This document shows positions 17,877 to 27,535 of a stretch of DNA of 64,000 nucleotides, one piece after another. The stretch lies in contig NZ_CP010429.1 in the NCBI RefSeq assembly GCF_000974425.1, forward strand, positions 5,007,501 through 5,071,500. Reading direction: 5' to 3'. The notes beneath the pieces are model-generated. The model saw only the letters and a list, made by a program, of their open reading frames with translations, did no database searches and was not told the origin of the DNA. Position 1 is the stretch's first letter. Every line of letters begins with the position of its first letter. The translations under genes and the position numbers were made by a program. Source of the DNA: Spirosoma radiotolerans. GTDB taxonomy: Bacteria; Bacteroidota; Bacteroidia; Cytophagales; Spirosomataceae.

Positions 17877-18067
17877 GGCAGTGCTAGTTAATCCTGTACG
17901 TATGTAGGGATACTAGAACTACCTTTTTTATTCATTAATGTTCGATCATGCAAATAATAAAGACAAAATAGATGAACCTGTAGCGGGTCGACCTGATTGG
18001 CTACGTTGACTCAACCTGACACTAAGGCTACCGTTAACACAGTGTCTAACTGAATATTATAAATTCT

Positions 18068-19294
18068 TTAAAGGGATTTCTTTTTCTGCATTCGGAGCAG
18101 AGTTGCTTCGTAGCTGGATGCATCTTCACCCAGGTTGCGTGCCTGTTCGAGGGCCTTTGTTTGAAGCGCTACGGCTTCATCCCGCTCACCCAGTGCATAA
18201 TGCAGACACGCCTGCAAGCTGATGTTAAGTGGGCTTGCGTGAATCTGACCGACCGAAACCAGGGTCGTTAACAAGGTCGAAAGCTGGGCATCGTCTTTGC
18301 TGTTTTTCCAGATAAAGTAGCCCATGTTGCACAACTGGTCATAGCGATCCTGGAACAATGCGGGCTGCTGTTGCTGGGCCTGGGTAGTTAAGTTAGGCAG
18401 TAAATACTGCTTCATATAGGCTTCGGCATGTTCGGCATACCCCTTCCAGTCTTCAGCCTCCACGTCGTAGACGAGTTGATAATGAGCCAGTCGTTCAGCC
18501 ACCTGATCGGTAGTTGCCAGCTGTTGGATCACACCAGACAGCGTCTTGAACTCGGATCGGTTCCGCTCTTTACCAGCGGAACTAACGTCTCGGTGAACGA
18601 TCATATCGAGGGCCGACCGAAACCGGGGCTCGTCTTTTCGACGCATCATTAGCTCAAAGGCAGGCCCTTTCGACGAGGTCGTGTTGGCCAGAAGAATCGT
18701 GGCGAACAAAGGCGTTTGCAGGGAGTCGGCGGGTATGTGGCTCACGTAGTCGTTCAATACATCCATTACACCAAGACCCGCCTGACGGCGCAGCCACAAA
18801 TACGTTTTCATAAAGGCGGCAGACCGATTCCCTTCCTGATAGGCGGCTTCGTGTAGGGAAAGCGTCAGGCCAAGGGGCGTTTTTTTAAACACCCGTTCGC
18901 CTTGTTGTTTGAAAAGAACTGGCGGGATGAATCCCGTCCAAGTATCAACCAGTTGTCCATCGCCATCAATGAACAAAGCTGTTGGGTAAGCCCTAACGTT
19001 GTATTGTCGGGCCAGAGCAGGCCCTTCTCCCCGTTCGGCATCAACTTTATAATTGATAAAAAAGGCATTATACGTAGCCGCAACCTGTTTGTCGGTAAAT
19101 ACCTGCTGATCAAGCATTTTGCACGGGCCACACCAGACCGCATACACATCGACAAAAATTAACTTCTTTTCCGTTTTGGCTCGGGCCAGCATATCTTTCC
19201 ATTTGCCCTTTTCAAAAGTAATGGATTGCGCCTGGAGCGGTTGCTCCAGAGCGAGTAACAGCGTGAAGACCAGGGCACTGTAAAGTCGAATCAT
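18068..19294 (-). CDS. Secreted thioredoxin-like protein with long helical C-terminal part
   Basis: A 408-residue protein with a signal peptide (residues 1-22) and a thioredoxin domain (about 25-140) carrying WCGPC (Cys55, Cys58) and the cis-proline in VRAYPTALF. The rest (about 150-408) is helical with TPR-like character (HYALGERDEAVALQTKALEQ near the end) and is not recognised. It probably acts as an oxidoreductase in the periplasm, reducing or isomerising disulfides of exported proteins. It is paralogous in its thioredoxin domain to the 157-residue protein at 51193-51666: both have the KGEGPAL/RGEGPAL and AYPTxLFIDG segments. No partner gene is adjacent. Confidence 0.85.
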   Translation of the reverse strand: MIRLYSALVFTLLLALEQPLQAQSITFEKGKWKDMLARAKTEKKLIFVDVYAVWCGPCKMLDQQVFTDKQVAATYNAFFINYKVDAERGEGPALARQYNVRAYPTALFIDGDGQLVDTWTGFIPPVLFKQQGERVFKKTPLGLTLSLHEAAYQEGNRSAAFMKTYLWLRRQAGLGVMDVLNDYVSHIPADSLQTPLFATILLANTTSSKGPAFELMMRRKDEPRFRSALDMIVHRDVSSAGKERNRSEFKTLSGVIQQLATTDQVAERLAHYQLVYDVEAEDWKGYAEHAEAYMKQYLLPNLTTQAQQQQPALFQDRYDQLCNMGYFIWKNSKDDAQLSTLLTTLVSVGQIHASPLNISLQACLHYALGERDEAVALQTKALEQARNLGEDASSYEATLLRMQKKKSL

Positions 19295-19445
19295 ATTAGG
19301 ATTTAGCTATGGCCAAATAGGCATGCATGCGTCCGATCAGGCAAGCAAAACGGGGACTATTTGCCTGAGAAGTTTAGGATGCTCGATGCAAAATAGCCCA
19401 TTTATTGTTTTTCTGGATTTAAATTTCTCATCTGATTCACCTTTT

Positions 19446-20987
19446 CTAGCCAGCCCAGTTCTCCCGGTCCAGACTTCGGTACTGTATAGCTTCGGCCAGG
19501 TGCTCAATGCGAATCTCCTCACTGGCCGATAAGTCGGCAATAGTACGGGATACTTTCAAAATGCGGTCGTAGGCGCGGGCCGACAAACCCAGGCGCTCCA
19601 TGGCCGTTTTGAGCAAAGCGCGACCAGCGTCGTTAATCAGACAGACTTCCTTCACCAGTTGCGAAGGCATCATGGCGTTGGAATAAATGCCCGGCTGAGT
19701 GGCGAAGCGAGTCGTTTGAATCTCGCGGGCCCGAATCACTCGCTCTCGAATGGCTTCACTGGTTTCGGCGGGGCGATTGGCCGTCATCTGATCGAAGGAA
19801 ACGGGCGTTACTTCAACGTGTAAATCAATTCGGTCGAGCAGTGGCCCGCTTATTTTGGCCAGGTACCGCTGAACGACACCCGGTCCGCACACACACTCTT
19901 TTTCGGGGTGGTTATAATAGCCACAGGGACAGGGGTTCATGCTGGCAATGAGCATAAAACTGGCGGGGAATTCGACGGCCCATTTGGCGCGCGAAATACT
20001 CACCTTCCGGTCTTCGAGTGGCTGACGCATCACTTCCAGCGCCGACCGTTTGAATTCAGGTAGTTCGTCCAGAAACAACACGCCGTTGTGGGCCAGGGAG
20101 ATTTCGCCCGGCTGCGGAAAGCTTCCACCGCCCACCAGCGCAGCATCGGAAATGGTATGGTGCGGTGACCGATACGGGCGGGTTGCAATCAGAGTAGCTT
20201 GGGTACCAAGCTTACCCGCCACCGAATGAATTTTTGTTGTTTCCAGGGCTTCCTGCAACGTGAGCGGAGGCAAAATGCTGGGCAGCCGTTTGGCCAGCAT
20301 GGTTTTACCCGCACCTGGTGGGCCAATCATGATCACATTGTGCCCGCCGGCAGCCGCTATCTCCATGGCCCGCTTTATATTCTCCTGCCCTTGTACGTGC
20401 GAAAAATCCACATCGTAGGCATTGATCTGGCTCATGAACAAATCGCGCGTATCGGTTTCCAACGGCGCGATCTCTTTTTTTCCTTCAAAAAACTCGATGG
20501 CATCCTGAATAGTAGTTACCCCTATCACATCCAGTTGGTTGACGATAGAGGCCTCTCGGGCATTTTCGATGGGCAACACAAAGCCTTTGTAGCCGCGTTT
20601 ACGGGCCTCGATGGCAATGGGCAGCACGCCTTTTATGGGCCTCAGTGTACCGTCCAGTGCCAGTTCGCCCATAATAACATAGTCTTCCAGATTGCGGGTC
20701 GTGGTGATCTGTTCGGAAGCCTGCAGCACGCAAAGCCCAATGGGCAGATCATAGGCGGACCCTTCTTTTCGAATATCGGCGGGGGCCAGATTAACGACTA
20801 CTTTCTGACGGGGCATTCGGTAACCGAAGAATTTCAGCGAGGCCTCGACCCGCTGTTCACTTTCTTTGACGGCACTATCGGGTAAGCCTACCAGATGAAA
20901 ATGCAGCCCCTGTGCAACAACAACTTCAATGGTAATCAGACTGGCATTGACACCATACACGGCTGCGCCGAACGTTTTGGCTAACAT
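19446..20987 (-). CDS. YifB/ComM-family magnesium-chelatase-like AAA+ ATPase
   Basis: A 513-residue protein with an N-terminal Lon-protease-like (ChlI) domain (to about 170), a central AAA+ domain with Walker A GPPGAGKTMLAKR and Walker B GVLFLDELPEF, a cysteine-bearing insertion MNPCPCGYYNHPEKECVCG, and a C-terminal helical domain. In Gram-negative bacteria ComM is a hexameric helicase promoting branch migration during natural transformation; most Bacteroidota carry a copy. The start at 20987 is an ATG. Upstream, toward the PAS kinase, is a cluster of short repeats at 21071-21156 in its leader or promoter region. Confidence 0.93.
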   Translation of the reverse strand: MLAKTFGAAVYGVNASLITIEVVVAQGLHFHLVGLPDSAVKESEQRVEASLKFFGYRMPRQKVVVNLAPADIRKEGSAYDLPIGLCVLQASEQITTTRNLEDYVIMGELALDGTLRPIKGVLPIAIEARKRGYKGFVLPIENAREASIVNQLDVIGVTTIQDAIEFFEGKKEIAPLETDTRDLFMSQINAYDVDFSHVQGQENIKRAMEIAAAGGHNVIMIGPPGAGKTMLAKRLPSILPPLTLQEALETTKIHSVAGKLGTQATLIATRPYRSPHHTISDAALVGGGSFPQPGEISLAHNGVLFLDELPEFKRSALEVMRQPLEDRKVSISRAKWAVEFPASFMLIASMNPCPCGYYNHPEKECVCGPGVVQRYLAKISGPLLDRIDLHVEVTPVSFDQMTANRPAETSEAIRERVIRAREIQTTRFATQPGIYSNAMMPSQLVKEVCLINDAGRALLKTAMERLGLSARAYDRILKVSRTIADLSASEEIRIEHLAEAIQYRSLDRENWAG

Positions 20988-21070
20988 AAAGAAACAAGTA
21001 AACGGTTGTAGTCGATGGGTTTCAAAACTACGTTGCTACCGGACAATAAAAAAACGGAGGTATATCTTTT

Positions 21071-21156
21071 GTGGTGTATCAAGTGATGTCGGTGGTGTAC
21101 CAAGTGGTGTCGGTTTTAAGAAACCTCACCTGTCAGTTTTAAGAAACTGACACCAC
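21071..21156. repeat. Tandem GTGGTGT repeats and nested hairpins
   Basis: Two direct copies of a 21-base unit (starting at 21071 and 21092; GTGGTGTAYCAAGTGRTGTCG) are followed by a palindromic block. GTGGTGTCGGTTT (21104-21116) pairs with AAACTGACACCAC (21144-21156) with one mismatch, and inside it GGTTT/AAACC and GTCAGTTT/AAACTGAC can form smaller hairpins. The element fills the gap between the PAS kinase stop and the yifB start. It looks like a REP-type intergenic repeat; copies elsewhere in the genome would be needed to confirm this. Confidence 0.65.
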
Positions 21157-21216
21157 GACAGGGCAAAGCGATAAGGTTTTAGAAACCGCTCCGGCGGCCT
21201 GGCTTATAGGTTTGAA

Positions 21217-23631
21217 TCATATCGGTAAATACACAAAAAACGCAGCCCCCTGGCCGGGTTGGCTCATGGCGGTGATCGCCCCGCCGTGATTGGCAGCCAC
21301 TTTCTGCACAATGGCTAACCCAATGCCTGTACCCGCATATTGGCTCCTGGTGTGCAGGCGTTGAAATACCTGGAAGATACGGTCCAGATACATTTCATCG
21401 AAGCCAATGCCATTGTCTTCGATGCAAATCTGATGGTAGTGAGTTGCCTGCCGGGTTGGCTTTACGGTAGCTGGCAAATCAGCTTTTGCCACAAGCCGGG
21501 CGCTGATTTGGACTTGTAGCTCAACCCCTGGCTTACGAAATTTAACGGCGTTGGACAGTAAGTTTTGAAAGAGCTGCCGTAATTGAGATTCATCCCCTTT
21601 TACCGAAGGCAGTGGTTCAATATGAAGGCTTGCTTCAGCCTCTTCGATCACAATATCCAAATCGTCGATAACCCGCTGGATCACCCGCGACAATGGAATC
21701 TCAACGAGCGAATGATGCTGTGTTGTAATGCGCGACAGGGTGAGGAGGTCTTTGATCAAAATGGACATGCGTTCGGCGGCCACCTGCATGCGCAGAATCA
21801 AGTCCGCTCCATCGCCCAGCCGCTCGGCGTACTGCTCCAGCAAAAGCGTACCGAACGATTGAATTTTCCGTAATGGTTCCTGCAAATCGTGCGAGGCCAC
21901 GAAGGCAAATTGTTCCAGGTTGTTATTGGCCTCCAGCAAATCTTTGTTAAGTGATTCGAGTTGGAATTGGGTCTGTTTTAGTTCGGTAATATCGAGAAAC
22001 GATAAGACCAGCAGTTCGCCCTGGCGGACTCCCTGGACCTGATACCAGATGTCGTACCCATCCTGCGTATAGTGGTTGTAGTAACGCAGGGGAACACCCG
22101 TTTGGGCCAGCTCGATATAGCGCTCCCATATACTATTCTCCTTCATACCCGGAAATACTTCCAGCATGGTGTGCCCCAGTAAATCGGACGCCTGTCGACC
22201 CGTCATGCGCTGCGCCATCTGGTTGATCAGTTCGTACCGTAAATCGACAACATCGCCTGTCGCTTCATCACGCACAATAGCGTAAAGGGCAATAGCCGTC
22301 AACGAGCTATCGGTCACGAACCGAAGCTGGTCGGCCTGGGTTTTGATTAGTAGATTAGCTCGCTGCAAGGCTTGCGTACGGCCCTGAACCTGCTGTTCCA
22401 GGTCCTGAGCATACTGCCGTTGGGCGGTTATGTCTTTGGCAATACCCCGTATCGAAAGTGCCGTATTGTCCGGGCTACTCCGCACCACACGCCCCTGGGC
22501 ATGATACAACCGCTCCTGGCCCGTTTGCTGATTAACGGCCCAGAACTCAATATCCATAGCCGTACCGATTCCATCGGCTACTGTCTGTCCCAGGACTGCT
22601 TCAACACTATCCCGGTCCCGAATGGTGTTGAGGACCTGATCCAGTGAAGGCGTCTCAGCCGGTTTGAAACCCAGCCACCCTTTAGCTCGCCCGGAGAGCA
22701 GAATGGTGCCGTCGCCAGGGCATATTTCAAAGGTACTCAGTTCGGCTAGTTCGATGGCGTCTTGCAGGCGTTCTTCGCTGGTCTTCAGCAGCGATACAAG
22801 CTTTTTCTGCTCCGCCTGCGCCTGTAGTTCGGCCGTGATGTTCTGCACAATACTGATAAAGCTGTCTGGCTTCCCCTCCTGGTCCCGAATGAGGGCTGAG
22901 CTAACCTGTCCCCATACGATGGTACCATCTTTGTGCAGATAGCGTTTATTAAAAACATAGGAGTTTGATTCACCCCGGATAAGTTGCTGAACCAGCGCCA
23001 CATTCTCCTCTACATCATCGGGATGGCTGATGGTACCAAAATGCCGGTCGAGCAGTTCATCCTGTGAATAACCAACCAGATTAGCGAACGATTTATTAAT
23101 AAGTTGAATGTTACTTTCCGTATCCAGAATAACAACCCCAACGGAGGCATTCATGAAAGCCAATTGAAAGCGTTGTTCTATTGTTTTCAGCGTTGCCTCC
23201 TTCCGTTTTTCGTCGGTAATATTCTGGGCAGTACCTGAAAAACAATCACCCGGTCCGGATGGGTGCGTAGCTACCCGGCCTGTTATGCGTATCCAGCGCA
23301 TGATCCCATCTACGGGGCTGGTGATGCGGTAATCGACGGTTGTCGGCTTCTGCGTTTTCCGACTAGGCGGATCAGCGACTAATGCCCGCAGATGAACGAG
23401 ATCCTGAGGGTGTAACTGACGAAACAGTTCATCAAGTGAAACCGTTGCCTGGGGCCATCCGTAAATTTTCTGGCACTGTTCGTCCCAGGTGATAATGCGT
23501 TGGTCAGGATACATAACCCACAAGCCAATACCAACGGCTTCCAGGGCAGAAGCCGTCTGTTGCTTAACTCGTTGAAGTTCTTTCTGGAGGGCGAGTATCT
23601 GCTCGTCCACACGTTTCTGATTACCCCTCAT
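21217..23631 (-). CDS. Multi-PAS sensor histidine kinase
   Basis: An 804-residue soluble kinase counted from the ATG at 23631; the frame can be read upstream to an ATT at 23652, which is unlikely to be the start. A short N-terminal coiled coil precedes four PAS-type domains (approximate ranges 25-150, 155-285, 290-415 and 440-560), a HisKA domain with the H-box SHDLQEPLRKIQ and a HATPase domain with NLLSNAVKFRKPG, EDNGIGFDE and GTGIGLAIVQK. No membrane segment is visible, so it senses cytoplasmic or diffusible signals. No response regulator is adjacent; the orphan receiver at 13823-14248 is a candidate partner only by absence of others nearby. Confidence 0.92.
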   Translation of the reverse strand: MRGNQKRVDEQILALQKELQRVKQQTASALEAVGIGLWVMYPDQRIITWDEQCQKIYGWPQATVSLDELFRQLHPQDLVHLRALVADPPSRKTQKPTTVDYRITSPVDGIMRWIRITGRVATHPSGPGDCFSGTAQNITDEKRKEATLKTIEQRFQLAFMNASVGVVILDTESNIQLINKSFANLVGYSQDELLDRHFGTISHPDDVEENVALVQQLIRGESNSYVFNKRYLHKDGTIVWGQVSSALIRDQEGKPDSFISIVQNITAELQAQAEQKKLVSLLKTSEERLQDAIELAELSTFEICPGDGTILLSGRAKGWLGFKPAETPSLDQVLNTIRDRDSVEAVLGQTVADGIGTAMDIEFWAVNQQTGQERLYHAQGRVVRSSPDNTALSIRGIAKDITAQRQYAQDLEQQVQGRTQALQRANLLIKTQADQLRFVTDSSLTAIALYAIVRDEATGDVVDLRYELINQMAQRMTGRQASDLLGHTMLEVFPGMKENSIWERYIELAQTGVPLRYYNHYTQDGYDIWYQVQGVRQGELLVLSFLDITELKQTQFQLESLNKDLLEANNNLEQFAFVASHDLQEPLRKIQSFGTLLLEQYAERLGDGADLILRMQVAAERMSILIKDLLTLSRITTQHHSLVEIPLSRVIQRVIDDLDIVIEEAEASLHIEPLPSVKGDESQLRQLFQNLLSNAVKFRKPGVELQVQISARLVAKADLPATVKPTRQATHYHQICIEDNGIGFDEMYLDRIFQVFQRLHTRSQYAGTGIGLAIVQKVAANHGGAITAMSQPGQGAAFFVYLPI

Positions 23632-23912
23632 CCAGATATTAGGTAATAACAATCCAAATTACAGGAAAATAAGTTGCGATGGTTTACTCCTCTTACAGAT
23701 TAAAACATCGATCAATTATCATACACTAGCTAGTGTTCCATCTGCATCACCGACAACTTGGCTACATGTTGCCTCTCGGCATCTTTTCCTACTGCCTAAA
23801 TGCGTAGTTACTCAGCAATCGGTTAATTAAAAGTTCATTAAACTAAGCCAAACCTACTCTTATTCTGTTTAATAACTAAAACAATAGACCTACACCTACT
23901 TTCTGATTGACC

Positions 23913-24401
23913 ATGGAGACTCAGCAAAACACCTCTCATACTCCTTCCAAGGGCATATTTGAACGTTTTTCGTCTAGTGTAACGAAAGCCACAGGCAGCT
24001 CGGCGGCTTTTTTGCTAGCTCTCGGCACCGTTATTCTTTGGGCCATAACGGGCCCTATTTTTGGGTACTCAGAAAACTGGCAATTGGTGATCAATACAGG
24101 TACGACCATTATCACATTCCTGATGGTTTTCCTGATTCAAAAAGCGCAAAATAAAGAGTCGATGTCGGTTCAGTTAAAACTCAATGAGCTGATTGCGGCC
24201 ACTAAGGGAGCCAGCAACCGGCTGGTATCGGTAGAAGACCTGACTGAAGAGGAACTGTGTGTGTTGCAGCAGCACTATCAGACGATGGCCGAAATTACGC
24301 AGAAAGCGTCTGATCTTCGCCGATCACACTCGATCGAAGAAGCCATCAAGGATGCCTCTGAGAAACTGGAAGAAGAATCTGGAATGGGACACACGCTGTA
24401 A
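23913..24401 (+). CDS. Low-affinity iron permease family protein
   Basis: A 162-residue small membrane protein of the iron_permease family (PF04120 type). Two membrane helices are visible (about 32-48, FLLALGTVILWAITGPI, and 58-75, INTGTTIITFLMVFLIQ), followed by a conserved QNKESMSVQLKLNELI segment and a helical cytoplasmic tail. The name comes from yeast Fet4 homologues; bacterial members are much shorter and iron transport has not been shown for them, so the function is open. The start is the ATG at 23913, two codons inside a possible TTG start. No iron-related gene is beside it. Confidence 0.82.
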   Translation: METQQNTSHTPSKGIFERFSSSVTKATGSSAAFLLALGTVILWAITGPIFGYSENWQLVINTGTTIITFLMVFLIQKAQNKESMSVQLKLNELIAATKGASNRLVSVEDLTEEELCVLQQHYQTMAEITQKASDLRRSHSIEEAIKDASEKLEEESGMGHTL

Positions 24402-24427
24402 CCGGCGACCATTGGGCGGCCAACAGC

Positions 24428-25153
24428 CTATGCCACCAGGTGCTGTAGGGTCAGGGCATTCCGTACGGCATTGCCAGCACCGTCGTTGTTAAAATATACG
24501 AATACGTCCTTACCCATGCCTGCCCACTCCCGGATTCGGTCGGCCCACCAGTGCAGATCCGCATCGGAGTAGGAGCCGCCATACAAATGGTTCGTATCCG
24601 GCCCGTGTAGCCGAACGTACACAAAAGGAGCCGTAACGCGTAAAATACAAGGCAATTGAGCACCGCTCATGATGCAGTAGGCAGCCTGATGTTGTTCCAG
24701 CAGGGCAAAAATGGCATCAGTATGCCAGCTTGGATGCCTGAATTCGATGGCAACACGCATCCAGTGGGGCACCTGATCCAGAAAGTAAGCCAGCCGCGGG
24801 TAATCGCAGGCTTGTTGCGGAGCCAGTTGTACGAGCAGCACCGCCCGTTTATGCAGTAGTTCGTGCCAGCAGGCTTTTATGCGCTCCATCCAGACCTCTG
24901 GCTCAAGGAGCTTTTTGGCATGGGTGAGCCCCCTGGGCGCTTTCACGGTCAGCAGAAAATTATCGGGTAATCGTTGCTCCCAACCAGCAAAGGTGCTTTG
25001 TTTAGGCCAGCGGTAAAAGCTACTGTTGAGTTCAACTGTCTGGAATTTTTGTACATAATAACCAAGCCGTTTCTGAACCGGCGTAGGATATGGGTACAAG
25101 ACGCCCTGCCAATGATCATAGCTCCAACCCGATGTGCCAATGTAGATGCCCAT
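24428..25153 (-). CDS. DUF72 domain protein
   Basis: A 241-residue TIM-barrel-like protein of the DUF72 (YecE) family, with the family opening IYIGTSGWSYDHWQGVLYP, the FYRWP and VELNSSFY segments, FLLTVKAPRGLTHAKKL, VAIEFRHPSWH and VYVRLHGPD, and the terminal DVFVYFNNDGAGNAVRNA. It was counted from the ATG at 25153 because the family begins there; 30 codons of open frame upstream are unlike the family. The biochemical role is unknown. The gene ends 26 bases from the convergent iron-permease-family gene. Confidence 0.92.
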   Translation of the reverse strand: MGIYIGTSGWSYDHWQGVLYPYPTPVQKRLGYYVQKFQTVELNSSFYRWPKQSTFAGWEQRLPDNFLLTVKAPRGLTHAKKLLEPEVWMERIKACWHELLHKRAVLLVQLAPQQACDYPRLAYFLDQVPHWMRVAIEFRHPSWHTDAIFALLEQHQAAYCIMSGAQLPCILRVTAPFVYVRLHGPDTNHLYGGSYSDADLHWWADRIREWAGMGKDVFVYFNNDGAGNAVRNALTLQHLVA

Positions 25154-25267
25154 AGCTTTACGTTTCAGACAGGAAAAACCCGTGTTTTCTTTAGTAACTA
25201 ATCCTGTCGTATCGTGTTGGCAGCGGCTGAAAAATTCTGGCAACTATAACCGTTCGGGTATCTTTCG

Positions 25268-26200
25268 TCAATTGGGCCCTTCGTTCTTCGACTCCACGGG
25301 ATCTATCTCGGTAATCGTGTAGGCAACCGCATGGTTGCTGGGCTCCGCCGACAAATGAGTCCATTCACTGAACCGACGGGTAAAGGCGGCTCCGTAGTAA
25401 AAAATCAGGGACGCATAAAAAACGAATAACAGCAGGAGAATAATAGCCCCTGCGGTGCCGTAGAGCGACCCCACCTGACTATCGATGAGCAAGTAGTTCA
25501 ACACGCCCTCCCCTAATTTGAAAAGACAGCTTGTAAAAAAAGCACCCAGCCAGACAGCTCTCCAGGCGATTTTAACATCAGGCAGAAATTTGAACAGGAG
25601 CGCAAACCAAACCGTACGAACCAGCACCGACGCCACCAGATGGGCCATACTGACCAGCCCCTTATAATAAGCCAGCGACGACAGAGCCAGCGCTCCCCCC
25701 AGTTGGTTCATAAGCTGCTCCACCGCCAGAAATGTGCTGAATAACAACCCAGAGCCCAAAATGATGGCCAGAGCGATCAGCTTGTCGGTTAGTACGTTGA
25801 GCACTCCTCGTCCGGCTTTGGGCTTAACGTTCCAGAGTTGGTTAAGCGAGTTTTTAAGAATTGTAAATAAGGTGGTCGATGCCATAAACAGCAACACAAA
25901 GCTCACTACCGTTAACAGCAGGCTTGGCTTGGGGAGTTGAAGCCGATGCGAAATATCTTCCAGTTGATTGGCGCTTTTAGGCCCGAACAAATCAGCCAGT
26001 TCGTCGAACAACTGGCCGCTTACGCGCTGGTAGCGGTCGTTGAAAAGCTGACTCAGAACACTGCTCAGAATGATGATAATAGGCGGCAAGGCGAAAAAAG
26101 AAAAAAATGCCGTTGCCCCAGCCATGCGAATGGGGTCGTTGGTCTGCAAGCTGGTAAACGCTTGCCTGAACAGTAGAAAAACCGGGATCACTTTTTTCAA
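25268..26200 (-). CDS. YihY/virulence factor BrkB-family membrane protein
   Basis: A 310-residue integral inner-membrane protein with six hydrophobic segments. The family signatures are MAGATAFFSFFALPPIIIIL near the N-terminus, a KNSLNQLWNVKPKAGR loop and the C-terminal LYGTAGAIILLLLFVFYASLIFYYGAAF. It was once mis-annotated as ribonuclease BN; the transported or bound substrate is unknown. The only reachable start upstream of the family N-terminus is a TTG at 26200, because an in-frame TGA lies just above it; an internal ATG at 26125 would remove part of the conserved region. It is a single gene with a hairpin in its leader region (26225-26264). Confidence 0.88.
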   Translation of the reverse strand: MKKVIPVFLLFRQAFTSLQTNDPIRMAGATAFFSFFALPPIIIILSSVLSQLFNDRYQRVSGQLFDELADLFGPKSANQLEDISHRLQLPKPSLLLTVVSFVLLFMASTTLFTILKNSLNQLWNVKPKAGRGVLNVLTDKLIALAIILGSGLLFSTFLAVEQLMNQLGGALALSSLAYYKGLVSMAHLVASVLVRTVWFALLFKFLPDVKIAWRAVWLGAFFTSCLFKLGEGVLNYLLIDSQVGSLYGTAGAIILLLLFVFYASLIFYYGAAFTRRFSEWTHLSAEPSNHAVAYTITEIDPVESKNEGPN

Positions 26201-26224
26201 ACACGTAAATCATCTAGCGACCCT

Positions 26225-26264
26225 CACGTAACCCTATGTTCGGCCGTAGGGTTCTGGCTACGTG
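26225..26264. other. Bulged hairpin upstream of the BrkB gene
   Basis: CACGTAACCCTA (26225-26236) pairs with TAGGGTT (26247-26253) and, after a 5-base bulge, TACGTG (26259-26264). It lies between the BrkB start and the lactonase terminator and could be an operator or leader structure. Confidence 0.4.
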
Positions 26265-26308
26265 TGATTGTGCAATGTAGCGGCCAGGGTTCTGCAGATA
26301 CCCATACG

Positions 26309-26342
26309 CAGAACGGCCCCGACAAGTGCCGGGGCCGTTCTG
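26309..26342 (-). terminator. 12-bp GC-rich hairpin after the lactonase gene
   Basis: CAGAACGGCCCC (26309-26320) pairs perfectly with GGGGCCGTTCTG (26331-26342) around a 10-base loop, starting 22 bases past the stop codon of the minus-strand lactonase gene. There is no long T-tract. It is the likely transcript end. Confidence 0.65.
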
Positions 26343-26363
26343 TATAAAAGAATAAGTAACCCT

Positions 26364-27287
26364 TTATTTAGCGCCTTTTACCTGTGTTTGCAGCGTATAC
26401 ACGGACTCCGATGCCGTGATGAAGAGCATGTTTCGATCTTTGCCACCAAAACAGATATTACCGACCCAGCCAGACGGAACCGGGATTGTCTGGAGCTTCA
26501 CCCGATCAGGACCATACACGGTGACGCCCTTGCCTGTCAGATAAAGATTCCCCCGGTTGTCGAGCGTCATGCCATCAGATCCCTGGCTAACGTAAAGCTG
26601 GCGGTTTTTCAGGCTACCATCAGCCTGTATGTCGTATCGATAAGTCTTGTTATCGCGAATGTCGGCCACATACAGATGTTTGCCATCCGGGGTGCCGATT
26701 ATACCATTCGGCTGTTTCAAATCACCATCAACAAGGATAGCTTCTTTTTGGCCTTTGGGCAGGTAATAAACCTTCTCCCCGTCGATGTCTGGTTTCTTGC
26801 GCTCCCAGTAATCGCGCTGATAATAGGGGTCCGTAAAATAGATACCACCTTTGGGGTCAATCCACAAATCATTGGGCCCGTTGAGCCGGTGCCCCTGGAA
26901 GTCGGTTAGCAGGACCGTAATTTTTTTGTCCGGGCTAATGGACCACAACTCATCTTTCTCATCGGCGCACGTAATCAGATTGCCCTTTTTGTCGAAATAC
27001 ATGCCATTGGACCGGCCCGTCTTATCTAAAAAAACCGACAGTTTACCATCTGTATCATACTTCCAGATTTTGTCGTTGGGTTGATCGGAAAAATAAACAG
27101 CCCCATTTTTATCGACGGCGGGGCCTTCGGTGAACTTAAATTGGCTCGATATTTTTTGAAGCGTCGCGTTTGGCGCAATGATTGATTCAGTCTCAGCCTG
27201 TGTCATAGTGGTCGATTGGCTAAACAGACTCTGGGATACGGCCAGAGAAATTGCCACTATAATTCCCACCCTTTTATAATTGTTCAT
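26364..27287 (-). CDS. Exported SMP-30/gluconolactonase-family protein
   Basis: A 307-residue six-bladed beta-propeller with a signal peptide (about 1-23). Typical SMP-30 features are FTEGPAVDKNGAVYFSD, RSNGMYFDKKGNLITCADE, LNGPNDLWIDPKGGIYFTDP and QPNGIIGTPDGKHLYVAD; the Glu, Asn and Asp of these blades form the divalent-metal site. It would hydrolyse a sugar lactone such as gluconolactone outside the cytoplasm, though some relatives act on other lactones or esters. It has its own terminator and faces away from the GT4 gene upstream. Confidence 0.9.
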   Translation of the reverse strand: MNNYKRVGIIVAISLAVSQSLFSQSTTMTQAETESIIAPNATLQKISSQFKFTEGPAVDKNGAVYFSDQPNDKIWKYDTDGKLSVFLDKTGRSNGMYFDKKGNLITCADEKDELWSISPDKKITVLLTDFQGHRLNGPNDLWIDPKGGIYFTDPYYQRDYWERKKPDIDGEKVYYLPKGQKEAILVDGDLKQPNGIIGTPDGKHLYVADIRDNKTYRYDIQADGSLKNRQLYVSQGSDGMTLDNRGNLYLTGKGVTVYGPDRVKLQTIPVPSGWVGNICFGGKDRNMLFITASESVYTLQTQVKGAK

Positions 27288-27535
27288 AAATAAACCCGAT
27301 AGTTCTTTTCTACACCCATTAAGTCAATATCGGCTGAAAACTAACCTGCCTGCGCCTTTTATTTAACGAATCTGCTTTCACCTTTTTTCTTCACCTGATC
27401 AAACATATTTAACCGAAAAGGGTAATTTTAGTCCCTTTATAGGTGAAGCACCCCTTATCTGGCTGACCAACCGATGGGTGGGTACGCTTACAGGCAGTAC
27501 CTCCCTATCCATTGATCACGACTCTTTTTTTCCGA

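Noticed and set aside
20199-20885. 228-codon open frame antisense to yifB
   Set aside because: No domain signature and fully overlapped by a conserved AAA+ gene.
21071-21156. CRISPR-like short tandem repeats
   Set aside because: Only two direct copies with no unique spacers of constant length and no cas genes; better described as an intergenic repeat cluster.
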